The position numbers were made by a program, and so were the translations under genes. This document shows positions 17,291 through 26,125 of a stretch of DNA of 64,000 nt, in pieces. The notes beneath the pieces are model-generated. The model worked only from the letters and a program-made list of their open reading frames with translations. It was not told where the DNA came from and ran no database searches. The DNA is taken from assembly GCA_965238125.1 (NCBI GenBank), contig OZ250179.1:2728001-2792000 (forward strand), written 5' to 3'. Positions within the stretch are counted from its first letter, which is position 1, and every line of letters starts with the position of its first letter. Origin of the DNA: UBA6623 sp965238125 (GTDB lineage: Bacteria; Acidobacteriota; Terriglobia; Bryobacterales; UBA6623).

Positions 17291-17547
17291 CGCTTGTGGC
17301 GGCCGAAATGGCGGGCGACGTCGTAGAGTTGATTCTCCAGGATCTTTCGTAGCCACGCCAATAACTCTTCGCGCGTGGTTCCCCGGAATTGGGGCAAAGC
17401 CTCGTAAGCCCGCAACAACACATCCTGTACTATGTCGGAACTACTCACCTTGTGGGCGGCCGGACCCAGCTCAGGCAGGCTTCGGCGGGCCAGGTAAATA
17501 AGAAAACTACGGTAGCGTTCCGGCTTGAGTTCGTTGGATGTTTCCAT
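17270..17547 (-). pseudogene. ECF sigma factor, N-terminal remnant
   Basis: The first about 90 codons from ATG 17545-17547 (METSNELKPERYRSFLIYLA) match the start of Planctomycetes/Acidobacteria-type ECF sigma factors. Region 2 is visible as SSSDIVQDVLLRAYEALPQF, REELLAWLRKILENQLYDVA and RHFGRHKRDAG. After that the frame degenerates into Ser/Arg-rich translation, while an adjacent frame reads CLDEAPEKTFQQASGHPD. Region 4, needed for -35 recognition, is absent. It appears joined by deletion to the membrane-protein remnant downstream. Confidence 0.6.
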
Positions 17548-18020
17548 GCGGTTTGCGCCTCTACCCTACCAAGACGCCAAACCGACAGAAACGAACCACC
17601 CGGATCTATCGAAGGCATCGAGCCTGCGCAATCGTGAACAGCGCTCTGACATCTCTGACATACAAGCTACGTTGAACAACACAGAGTGCGTTGAAACGTA
17701 TTGCCGTGAGCAATACCGTGCGTGGCCGCCCCGTCGCCGAGTCCCCGGCGCGGCGATTTCAGCAACGCGATTCTTGCCACTCTGCAGCGTTTTCACCCAA
17801 GCCGCTCCGTGACTGTCGTGGCGCGGTTTGAGGCTTGGCCGGTGCCCCGTGGCCCCAACAGCCTCTTCTCGAGGCAAGCCCGATCCCGTGGTATCCTAAA
17901 ACCCGTGTCTGACAACAGTGCGATCCAAACCCGCTTGGGTTGGCGCACGGGGAGTCAAATTCGACCTCCAACCGGCACGGTTTGAAATAAGTTTCCTCTA
18001 TTCAGCAACTTCCAAACTCT
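17548..18020. other. Non-coding stretch upstream of tRNA-Val
   Basis: I see no supported gene, repeat or IS end. Short open frames on both strands lack recognisable features. It should contain the promoter for the tRNA. Confidence 0.5.
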
Positions 18021-18096
18021 AGGCCCGTAGCTCAGTTTTGGTTAGAGCGCTACCTTGACACGGTAGAGGTCAGCGGTTCGAGTCCGCTCGGGCCTA
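18021..18096 (+). tRNA. tRNA-Val (GAC)
   Basis: A complete cloverleaf is visible. The acceptor AGGCCCG (18021-18027) pairs with CGGGCCT (18089-18095). The anticodon stem CTACC/GGTAG encloses the loop TTGACAC with anticodon GAC at 18057-18059. The T-arm AGCGG TTCGAGT CCGCT is standard. CCA is encoded at 18097-18099. Confidence 0.95.
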
Positions 18097-18203
18097 CCAT
18101 TTCTTTCAATCACTTACATTGCGCCCGCCTTTTCTAAGGGCCCGGGATTGGCCGCATCAAGGATGTTTTTCGCCTCTCGCTTCCTCCTGCGTGCCCGCCG
18201 AGA

Positions 18204-19174
18204 TCAGCCTCGGCCCTCTGGAGCTTGGTCGGAAAACAAGGCTAGGTATTGGTCGAATTGGAACCACCGATTGCGGCTCCGACCGGTCATCTCACGAACG
18301 ATTCCCTGTTCGACCTCTGCCACACCTCGCAGAAAGAATTTGATCCTTCCTTCCCAATCACCAAAGTCACGCACTGATTGGAGAGAATCGTAGTACTCTG
18401 CCGATTACGTTTGAAAAAGTGCGACAGGTAGAGAACTGGTTTCTGCAACGCCTTCCCTTCCACCAAGAGAAACGTGATCTGCAGCCGTCCCATTCGACCG
18501 TTTCCGTCGAGAAACGAGTGGATCGTCTCGAACTGGGAGTGTGCCGGTCCAACCCTAATCAGCAAGGGCAGATCGTCACTGGCGTGCAGAAGATTCTCCA
18601 AGTCAGAGAGAGCGTTCGGCACTACATGGATCGGGGACGGGACAAACGTCGCGTCCCCGATCGGACAACCAGCCGGACCGATCCAGTCTTGGCGGGTCCG
18701 CAGTTCGCCTGGCGTCTGGTCGCTACCACGCACGCCCCTCAGCAGTCGCCGGTGAATTTCACGAATCAATCGGACTGAAACAGGAATATCAGTCAAACGC
18801 TGAAGACCGAGGTTCATAGCGTCCACGTAGTTGAATACTTCCTGGACGTCCTTGGGGCGACTGGGCGAATATATCTTGGCTTCGGCCTCCAACAAATCTC
18901 CCTGGTGCTTTCGGTACCTTCGATCTGGCTGGATAGTACCGCCTCCCTGCGCACGTACATCCGCACGAACAGGTCCGGGTTTGGCAGGGTGAGCACTGAA
19001 CCGTCCAGGCGGCCGAGAAGATGTTGGCTTCCGAAGCAGCGCTTGCAGGGTCGATGTCATATTCAGAGAGGGGTTGGGCGGTAGTGGAGCGGGCACAAAG
19101 GCCCGATACCCCTCTCGCTGATCGATGTACCGGCCGGCACGATCAGCCGCGGTCGGCGGCAAACGGTCCGTCAT
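18204..19174 (-). pseudogene. Fic family protein (class II AMPylase type), frameshifted
   Basis: From ATG 19172-19174 the frame begins MTDRLPPTAADRAGRYIDQR. The core reads HSQFETIHSFLDGNGRMGRL, matching HxFx(D/E)GNGRxxR, the AMP-transfer site. Another frame (about 18880-18990) holds LSSQIEGT, the inhibitory (S/T)xxxE(G/N) helix of class II Fic proteins. The end appears only after a third frame change near 18400 (YYDSLQSVRDFGDWEG, FFLRGVAEVEQG), with a stop at 18204-18206. Three shifts are therefore needed to rebuild the protein, so I call it a pseudogene. An intact Fic protein would transfer AMP to a hydroxyl side chain of a target protein. Confidence 0.75.
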
Positions 19175-19344
19175 GGTAAACCTGCCTTTCGTTGAAGCGG
19201 TCCAGCCGCTCCATGTGAAAGGCTACGTTTAACACGGTACCTGTTTCCACGCCATATGTAAGCCGGGTTTAGCAAGCCTTCTCCCGTCGGGAACTCCGCA
19301 ACCACCCTCACATCCCAGGCCGGCCTCCGAAGGGTTCTTGGGGG

Positions 19345-19373
19345 TTGACAGACAACCCTCGATGTTATATAAA
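19345..19373 (+). promoter_or_regulatory. Sigma-70-type promoter of the TetR gene
   Basis: TTGACA at 19345-19350, a 17-bp spacer, then TATAAA at 19368-19373. This is a near-consensus promoter 32 bp upstream of the TetR start, and the -10 box lies inside the palindrome below. Confidence 0.75.
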
Positions 19374-19394
19374 TGAATGAGTCATTCATTTATA
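19368..19394. promoter_or_regulatory. 27-bp perfect palindrome, probable TetR operator
   Basis: Thirteen-base arms (19368-19380 TATAAATGAATGA, 19382-19394 TCATTCATTTATA) around a central G are perfectly complementary. The core TGAATGAgTCATTCA resembles operators of AcrR/TetR efflux regulators. It covers the -10 box and likely transcription start, so binding would block RNA polymerase. This implies autorepression of the gene 10 bp downstream. Confidence 0.8.
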
Positions 19395-19404
19395 CAAGCC
19401 CGTC

Positions 19405-20157
19405 ATGCCCCGAACCCGCCCCGACGATCGTTTGACGAAGCTTGTGGACGCCGCAACCGCCGTCTTTCTCGAAAAAGGCTACCGCCGCGCCCAGATCGCC
19501 GACGTGGCGCGCGCCATGAACGTGGCGCCGGGCACCGTGTATCTATACGTCCGCGGCAAGGAAACTCTATTTGACCTCGTTATTCGCGCGGGCCTGGAAC
19601 CGGGGAAGGCGGCGGCCCTCGCCGGCGCGGATACCTCATTGCCGCTGCCAACGCCGCCCCCCGGGAGTCTGCTCGCCTTCATCCGAAACACCCTCAAGAA
19701 GGAGGGCCGAATCACTTCGCTCAACCGGGCTCTCAAGTGCGAGCCGCCCGACGCGGCCGACCTTGAGCGGATCGTTCGAGAACTGTATCGCAAGCTGTCC
19801 CGGCGTTGGCTTGCCGTGAAACTGTTGGAACGCTCCGCGCTCGATTGGCCCGAACTGGCCGAACTTTGGTTCGGGCGCCGCCGTTTGACGACGATCCGTC
19901 AATTGACCCGCTACTTCGAGAGAGGCACGGCGGCGGGCGTCCTTCGAAACGTCCCGGACGTACGGGTAGCGGCGCGGCTGGTGCTGGAAATGGTCGCGTT
20001 CCTCGCCATGCACCGCCGCTTGGACCCTTACCCGACCGAGATGGACGAGGCGACGGCGGAGGAGGCTGTAGTGGACGCCGTCATCCACGCCTACATCGTT
20101 CCGGTGGAACCGCCCGACGCAAAGAATCACCCAACAGAGGAGGAAAGCCATGCGTAA
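19405..20157 (+). CDS. TetR/AcrR family transcriptional regulator
   Basis: 250 residues. The N-terminal HTH spans about 12-57 (LVDAATAVFLEKGYRRAQIA, ARAMNVAPGTVYLYVRGKE), the usual TetR_N pattern with the recognition helix TVYLYVRGKE. The remaining about 190 residues are a helical ligand-binding domain without a specific signature. The start ATG 19405 lies just after a strong promoter and perfect palindrome. Its 3' end overlaps by 8 bases a small gene that looks like the start of an exporter subunit, which fits an efflux-type operon in which the rest is missing. The ligand is unknown. Confidence 0.88.
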   Translation: MPRTRPDDRLTKLVDAATAVFLEKGYRRAQIADVARAMNVAPGTVYLYVRGKETLFDLVIRAGLEPGKAAALAGADTSLPLPTPPPGSLLAFIRNTLKKEGRITSLNRALKCEPPDAADLERIVRELYRKLSRRWLAVKLLERSALDWPELAELWFGRRRLTTIRQLTRYFERGTAAGVLRNVPDVRVAARLVLEMVAFLAMHRRLDPYPTEMDEATAEEAVVDAVIHAYIVPVEPPDAKNHPTEEESHA

Positions 20158-20329
20158 GAAAATTCTTGTCTTGATCGCAGTTGTAGCCGTCGTGCTCCTC
20201 GGCGCGACGTTCGGATTCGAAAGGTCCTCATGTCCCCTGCCCCGCCTCGCGAAAAAGCAGCCGGCCGTTGCAAAGCTGACGGGATCATCCGCGGCGAATC
20301 CGACCCCGCCCAAAGGACTCGACCGGTGA
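20150..20329 (+). CDS. Short exported or membrane-anchored protein, possibly truncated membrane-fusion protein
   Basis: A 59-residue frame with SD AGGAGGAAA just upstream, overlapping the end of the TetR gene by 8 bases, so translation is probably coupled. It opens with MRKKILVLIAVVAVVLLGAT, a signal anchor, followed by a short Lys/Pro-rich tail. TetR genes with such operators often precede an HlyD-like membrane-fusion protein that starts this way. Here the body and the RND/ABC partner are absent, so it may be a remnant. No motif proves the family. Confidence 0.45.
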   Translation: MRKKILVLIAVVAVVLLGATFGFERSSCPLPRLAKKQPAVAKLTGSSAANPTPPKGLDR

Positions 20330-20354
20330 GAACCGGAAATCAAAGGAGACGGCC

Positions 20355-20998
20355 ATGAGGAAACTTCGCCGGCTCGCGCCACTGCTTCTGCTTGGTCTGC
20401 CGGCAATGTTGTACGGGATCGGTGTTCTAAGGGACGCCAACCCGGCGGCTGAGGTCCGCGAACTTTCACGCCTCTTGGCCGTCGAGCCCGGAATCACCAT
20501 CGCGGAAATCGGGGCGGGCAAGGGCCGCATGACTCTGCTCGCCGCCGATGCCGTGGGCCGTCAGGCCGTGTCATCGCCACGGAATTGCGCGCGCCCGATG
20601 TCGAAGAAATTCGCGAAGCCGCGGTCTCCGCCGGATATTCGAATGTCAGCGTGGTTGTCGGAGCCCAAGCCGCCCCGGGGCTGCCCACCGAGTGTTGCGA
20701 CGCCGTTTTCATGTCCAAGGTCTACCACCATTTCACCCAACCCGCCGCCATGAATACGGGCCTCTTCGCGGCATTGAAATCCGGAGGGCGCCTCGCAGTC
20801 ATCGATTTCGAGCCTCGCCCCTGGCGATTCTGGCTGTCGAGGCCCGCTGAGGTGCCGGAAAACCGACAGGGACACGGCATGCCGATCGCTGTCCTACTCC
20901 AAGAGTTGGCCGACGCCGGATTCACCATCGAGCACGTCGACGAGACCTGGTGGTCTTGGCCCGAGCAACGGTTCTGCGTCATAGCGCGAAAACCTTGA
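20355..20998 (+). pseudogene. Class I SAM-dependent methyltransferase, frameshifted
   Basis: The first part (ATG 20355) has a hydrophobic start (RRLAPLLLLGLPAMLYGIG) and motif I IAEIGAGKGRMTLLAA (about residues 49-64). Near 20565 the frame must change to read GRVIATELRAPDVEEI, then VFMSKVYHHFTQPAAM and the end FCVIARKP at 20998. The two halves fit one methyltransferase of about 213 residues with one indel. The N-terminal anchor suggests a periplasmic or membrane-attached enzyme, or it is vestigial. Substrate unknown. The start follows AAAGGAGACGGCC, a strong SD. Confidence 0.75.
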
Positions 20999-21094
20999 CC
21001 GCGTCCGTCCGCGAATCATTGCCCTTCCCCCGTCGTGACAAACCCATGACACAACCGTGAAGCGGCCGTGATCCCACAACCCTAGAATAGTGTC

Positions 21095-22908
21095 GTGCGC
21101 TGGACCGGCAGACGCGCGATCCCTTTCCTGTTAGCCGCGGCGACGCTCGTCCCGATCGTTGCCCTCGGATGGCTCGCCGCGCACATTCTTCAACAGGATC
21201 GTGCCGGCGAGCGCCGCCGCCGCGCCGAGAATCTCCGGATCGAGGCGCGGCAGCTGGCCTTGGCGGTGGAAGGCAGGCTCGCCGCCGTAGAAGATCAGCT
21301 CGCGGCGGGAGAAGGGATTCAACTCACCAACGAAGGTCTCGGCGCGGGCGTCCTTTATCAGCCGCAAAACCTACAAGCCGCGCCCGTCTCGCTCGACGTG
21401 TTTCAGCAGGCCGAAGCAATGGAGTTTCAACGGCATGACTTGGCCGGAGCGGCCGGCAGCTACCGTCGCCTCGCCCGGTCATCCGATCCCGTGATCCGTG
21501 CCAAGGCGCTCGTGAGGCTGGGCCGGGTCCTCCGCGCGTAAAACCGCCGGAGCGAGGCCTTGCGGGTTTACACGAAACTCGCGCAACTAGGCTCTGTTCC
21601 CGTTGGCGGACAACCCGCCGAGATGGTCGCCCGCCAGGTGCGCTATCGCCTTTCTGAAAAGCCCGCCGACCGCGAGGACTTCCGTCAAGCCCTCCATTCC
21701 GGTTCGCTCAAGATGGACCGCGCCACCTTCGAGTTCTATTCCGACATGCTGCGGGACTGGGGCGGATCCGACCCGCCTCCCAATGAAGTTGCGCGCACCG
21801 AAGCGGCCATTGCGTTATGGACCCGCTGGAAAACCGGCGACCTCGCCGCCCGCGGCCGCGAGATCATTGGCAACGGCGGCCGGCAAACCTTGGCGATCTG
21901 GACGGAAGGCCCCGATCACCCGATCGTTCGCCTGCTGACGCAGTCTGAACTCGCGAGCATGATCGACCCGCTCGGCCGAGATCAGCAACTTCACGTCTCG
22001 CTCACCGACGGCCCCCAACAGGAAGGGACCATCGTCCTGACGCCGGGCGAAACGCGGCTTCCTTTCTTACTCCGCGTGTCCGCTGTTGGCGACCCCTTGA
22101 ACGGAAACACATTTGCATCTGGAAGGAGCGTATTGATCACCGGCCTATTTTTTGCCTTTGCTCTGATGTCGGCGGCCGCGTATGTTCTGTATCGAGTCAT
22201 CACCCGTCAAATAGCTCTGGCGCAACAACAGGCGGATTTCGTCTCCGCCGTCTCTCATGAATTCCGAACGCCGCTCACCTCCATGCGCCACCTGACCGAG
22301 CTCCTCGCCGCCGACAAGGTGTCGAGCGAAGAACGAAAGAAGCAATATTACAGGTTGCTCGCGCAAGAGTCGCAACGTCTGCACCGCATGGTGGAGAGCC
22401 TTTTGAGCTTCGGCCGCATGCAAGCCGGAGTATCGCATGGCGCCTGGAATCGACCGACGCACGCGAACTGTTGCGGGCGGTCGTCGAAGAGTTCCGCCGT
22501 GACCCGCACTCGCAAGGAAGAGAAGTTGAATGTGAAGCCGATGCAAACTTACCGCCGATCCGCGCCGACCGCGAGGCACTCTTCCGGGCCGTCTCGAATT
22601 TGCTCGACAACGCCGGCAAATACTCGGAACCGGGCACTCCCATCCGCGTGTCGGCCAAGCGTGACGGGGATTCCATTCACATCTCGGTCGAGGATCAAGG
22701 CCCCGGCATCCCGCGCGAAGAACAGAAGAAGCTGTTTGATCGATTTGTCCGCGGCGACGAAGCACGTCGTTCCGGCGCGCGCGGCATCGGCGTCGGGCTG
22801 GCGCTGGTGAAATCGGTTGTCGAGGCCCACGGCGGCACCGTGAAGCTTAGCGCCGAGCCCGGTCGAGGCAACACATTCACATTGATGATCCCCTGTCAGG
22901 AAACCTAA
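21095..22908 (+). pseudogene. Sensor histidine kinase, nonsense and frameshift mutations
   Basis: Three pieces form one kinase of about 605 residues. 21095-21541 has membrane helix 1 (IPFLLAAATLVPIVALGWLA) and a sensor region, ending at an in-frame TAA (21539-21541). The same frame resumes (NRRSEALRVYTKLAQLG) with membrane helix 2 (about 22130-22200) and HisKA FVSAVSHEFRTPLTSMRHL. A frameshift near 22440 then leads to RLESTDARELLRAVVEEF and the ATPase domain: N box NLLDNAGKYS, G1 DQGPGIP, G2 GIGVGLALVK. All catalytic motifs survive, but the two lesions should prevent full-length synthesis. It would phosphorylate the regulator encoded 29 bp downstream. Confidence 0.85.
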
Positions 22909-22937
22909 AACCACGAATTGGAAAGTCACGAATCCTA

Positions 22938-23636
22938 ATGTCACGAATCCTAATAGTTGAAGACGATGTCGCGATCGCCGTCGCGCTGGAAGACGACCTG
23001 CGCCTCGAAGGATATGCCGTCGAAGTTGTTCACGATGGCGAAACAGCGAGCCGACGCGCCCGCGAAACGGCCTTTGACCTGATCCTTCTCGACGTCATGT
23101 TGCCGAAGAAAGACGGCTTTGAAGTTTGCCGCGAACTGCGCCGAGCCGGCGTTCCCTCGGCCATTCTATTGCTCACGGCCCGCACGCAAAAAACGGAAAA
23201 GGTGCTGGGCCTCGATCTCGGCGCCGACGACTACGTCACCAAGCCGTATAGTCCGAAGGAGCTGCGCGCACGCATCCGAGCCTTGCTCCGCCGCGGAACT
23301 CCCACGGCTGAACAAGGCGACGTCATCTCTTTCGGGGAGTGCGAGCTGGATTTCGCCAGAGCCGAGCTGCGCCGCGCCGGCAGCCCCGTGGACGTCACAC
23401 CCCTTGAGTTCAAGCTGCTGAGCCTGTTCGCCCGCCGCCCCGGCCGCGTGCTGACCCGCCGCGTGCTGATCGACCAAGCCTGGGGTAAGGAGACCATGAT
23501 CACAGAGCGCGTGGTCGACAACCAAGTGGCCAATCTTCGCAAGAAAATCGAGCCCGCCCCGACCCGGCCGCAATTTCTCAAAAGCGTTCGCGGCATCGGG
23601 TATCGTTTCGATCTCGAAGGCGTGACGCAATCATGA
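22938..23636 (+). CDS. OmpR/PhoB-family response regulator
   Basis: 232 residues. The receiver domain has the acidic pair D9/D10, phospho-acceptor D52 (LILLDVMLP), T80 and K102 (TKPYS). The C-terminal winged helix (about 130-228) has VDVTPLEFKLLSLFARRPGR, VVDNQVANLRKKIE and FLKSVRGIGYRFD. It is intact and complete, downstream of the broken kinase gene and probably cotranscribed with it. A repeated CACGAATCCTAATGTCACGAATCC sits right before the start. It may now act with another kinase or constitutively. Confidence 0.93.
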   Translation: MSRILIVEDDVAIAVALEDDLRLEGYAVEVVHDGETASRRARETAFDLILLDVMLPKKDGFEVCRELRRAGVPSAILLLTARTQKTEKVLGLDLGADDYVTKPYSPKELRARIRALLRRGTPTAEQGDVISFGECELDFARAELRRAGSPVDVTPLEFKLLSLFARRPGRVLTRRVLIDQAWGKETMITERVVDNQVANLRKKIEPAPTRPQFLKSVRGIGYRFDLEGVTQS

Positions 23637-23694
23637 CATGGTTGTGGAGCGTTCACGACTTACGCCGGGTAACCTCGGTCTTGGAGGTGAAGTG

Positions 23695-25809
23695 ATGAAA
23701 CACATCATGACCGTGATCCTGGCCGCGGCTCTTCTGGCCGGCGCGCCAACCAAGAACGACGCGGAGCGGATGTTCAAGGCCGCCCGCAACGCCGAGCTGG
23801 TCGACGGCGATCTCAAAGGCGCCATCGAGCAATACGACGCGATTGTCGCCAAGTTCGGCAAGACCCACCGAGACGTGGCCGCCGACGCGCTCGTCCGCAT
23901 GGTGGAATGCCACACGAAGCTGGGTGACGCCGAGGCGCGCAAGATCTACCAGCGCGTGATCAAAGACTACAGCGATCAGAAAGAGGCCGTTGCCGTAGCG
24001 CAAGCGCGACTCGCCAACGGCAATCCCGACGAGAGCGCCAAGGGCGATCGGGTTGTGTGGGCCGGCGAAGACGCGACGCACGTCGGAGGCAGCATTTCCC
24101 CGGACGGTCGCTATGTTTCCTATACCGACTGGTGGTATACCGGCAACTTGATGCTGCACGACATTGGGTCCGGTACCACCCGACCCCTCACCCCCAGCAA
24201 AGATTGGCGCGGAAAGGGGAATGCCCTGAGTTCGACGTTTTCGAGCGATGGCAAGCAAGTCGCCTACGGCTGGACCAATTATGAACCACGCCAGACGGAA
24301 ATTCGCATTGTAAACATCGAGGGAACCGGCGTCCCACAACCCCGTCGAGTGTTCGAGAGCGAAGATGTCAATCGCCTGTGGGGGACCGATTGGTCCCCTG
24401 ACGGGAAGTGGATTGCCGTCCATCTGGTGCGGAAGAGCAGCGGCGGCGAGATCAGCCTTGTCAAAGTTCAGGACGGCTCGCTACGAACCTTGAAGTCGGT
24501 CGGCTGGCGTGGCCCCGACAAGATATTCTTTTCGCCTGACAGTAAGTACATCGCCTACGATCTGCCCGCCAACGACACCGGTGCGCAGCGCGATGTTTTC
24601 GTCATCGCCATCGACGGTAACAGCGAAACCCCGGCGGTAGTGCACCCGGCGCACGAAGTCATCATGGGTTGGTCGCCCGACGGCGACCAACTGCTTTTTT
24701 CCAGTGACCGTACCGGTTCCACGGCGCTATGGGCGCTCCCCGTGGCGGACGGAAAACCGCACGGCGCGCCTGTGCTGCTCAAACCGGATATCGGGTCGGT
24801 GTCATCGCTCGGCCTGACGGCCTCGGGCGCGCTGCACGTTTTCAAGGACACCAGCACGGTGGCCCTCCACATTGCGCCCATCGATCTCGAGGCCGGGAAA
24901 CTGGGCACTCCGGTTGTGGAAAGCTACTGCGCCGCCCGGCCTGATTGGTCGCGAGACGGCAAATACCTAGCGTACAAGAAGGGGGAGATTGGCGACTTCG
25001 TCCTGGCGATCCGAAACGTGGAAACCGGTGAACTCAGAGAAATACCGACGGCACTGAACTTTTTCACCGAGCCTCGTTGGTCGCCCGACGGCCGCTGGTT
25101 GGTCGCCGGCACGAGGGACTTCAAAGGGGACCGGGCAATCTCCCGATTCGACGCCGAGACCGGCGCGGTCTCGGTCATTGCGCCCGGTAGTCATGTAAGC
25201 CACGTCAACGTGTCGCCGGACGGGAAGAAGATCTATTACGGTTACCATCCCGAAAGGCGTAAGTCGTGGGTCGAACGTGATCTCGTGTCCGGAGAAACTC
25301 GAGACGTTTTCCTGAAACCGGCGGGAATCGAAACCGGTCGCATGGAGCTTTCCCCCGATGGCCGATACGTTGCCACGGTCTCCCAGGAGTTGGCGGAGGG
25401 CGGCAAGAGCGAGGACGGCGATTCCTACGGAAAAATGTCAGCCGTGCTGCTCATACCGGTCGCCAGCGGAGAGCTACGGGAACTGCTTCGCGTGGCCCGG
25501 CCGGAAAGACTCGGCTGGGGCGGCATGTCTTGGACACCCGACAGCCAAGCCTTGATCGCGATTAAGACGCACGGCGACCGGAGTAAGGATAAGGAAATGA
25601 CGCGGGAACTCTGGCTCGTGCCGATCGACGGCGATAAGGCCCGAAAACTTGACATCGATATCAGCGACTGGAGTTTGGGCGGCCGCGAAATCCGTTTGCA
25701 CCCCAACGGCCGCGAAATCGCTTTCTTCGCCGGGAAACAATCTGAGGAAATCCAGTCCCTCGAAAACTTCCTACCGCTGCTAACGAAGATACAGAGCCCC
25801 GAGCGCTAG
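23695..25809 (+). CDS. TPR and TolB-like PD40 propeller protein
   Basis: About 704 residues from ATG 23695, chosen because GGAGGTGA precedes it and a signal peptide follows (MKHIMTVILAAALLAGAP). An earlier in-frame start at 23638 lacks these. Residues about 20-100 hold tetratricopeptide-like helices (AERMFKAARNAELVDGDLKG, AIEQYDAIVAKFGKTHRD). The rest is a long series of PD40 units (SISPDGRYVSY, TDWSPDGKWIAVHL, FFSPDSKYIAYDL, MGWSPDGDQLLFSSDRTGS, LSPDGRYVATVS). This arrangement is common in Acidobacteria downstream of two-component or ECF genes. It is periplasmic by inference, and its ligand is unknown. It starts 58 bp after the response regulator, suggesting a shared operon. Confidence 0.8.
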   Translation: MKHIMTVILAAALLAGAPTKNDAERMFKAARNAELVDGDLKGAIEQYDAIVAKFGKTHRDVAADALVRMVECHTKLGDAEARKIYQRVIKDYSDQKEAVAVAQARLANGNPDESAKGDRVVWAGEDATHVGGSISPDGRYVSYTDWWYTGNLMLHDIGSGTTRPLTPSKDWRGKGNALSSTFSSDGKQVAYGWTNYEPRQTEIRIVNIEGTGVPQPRRVFESEDVNRLWGTDWSPDGKWIAVHLVRKSSGGEISLVKVQDGSLRTLKSVGWRGPDKIFFSPDSKYIAYDLPANDTGAQRDVFVIAIDGNSETPAVVHPAHEVIMGWSPDGDQLLFSSDRTGSTALWALPVADGKPHGAPVLLKPDIGSVSSLGLTASGALHVFKDTSTVALHIAPIDLEAGKLGTPVVESYCAARPDWSRDGKYLAYKKGEIGDFVLAIRNVETGELREIPTALNFFTEPRWSPDGRWLVAGTRDFKGDRAISRFDAETGAVSVIAPGSHVSHVNVSPDGKKIYYGYHPERRKSWVERDLVSGETRDVFLKPAGIETGRMELSPDGRYVATVSQELAEGGKSEDGDSYGKMSAVLLIPVASGELRELLRVARPERLGWGGMSWTPDSQALIAIKTHGDRSKDKEMTRELWLVPIDGDKARKLDIDISDWSLGGREIRLHPNGREIAFFAGKQSEEIQSLENFLPLLTKIQSPER

Positions 25810-26125
25810 CGACGGGCCTTCTCGACGAAGCAACCCAGGCGCTCGGCCTCCATACCCGACCGGGCGCCTCCCTCCGTGACCGGGCCGACCGCCCAGCCCG
25901 GTCCCGGAGGGGCTGGGGAAAAAATGGGGACTGTACCGAGCGCCGACCGAACAAGTCCCCCTGACTCAATAGGCCGCTCGGCGCGAAGTGGACTGTCCCG
26001 CATTTTTTCACAGCCCCTGAGGCAAAACATCACCACAACCCGGCCAACTCCACGGAATACGCGGTCGCCGGCCCCTAGCCCACACGGGATTCCCCGACGC
26101 CACATCGGTTATAGTACGAATACGC
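25810..26125. other. Non-coding stretch between PD40 and FkbM genes
   Basis: No gene is supported. It contains a GGGGACTGTACC block (about 25927-25938) that also appears in degraded form near 40240, and GC-rich sequence that could form a terminator for the upstream gene. Otherwise nothing seen. Confidence 0.4.
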
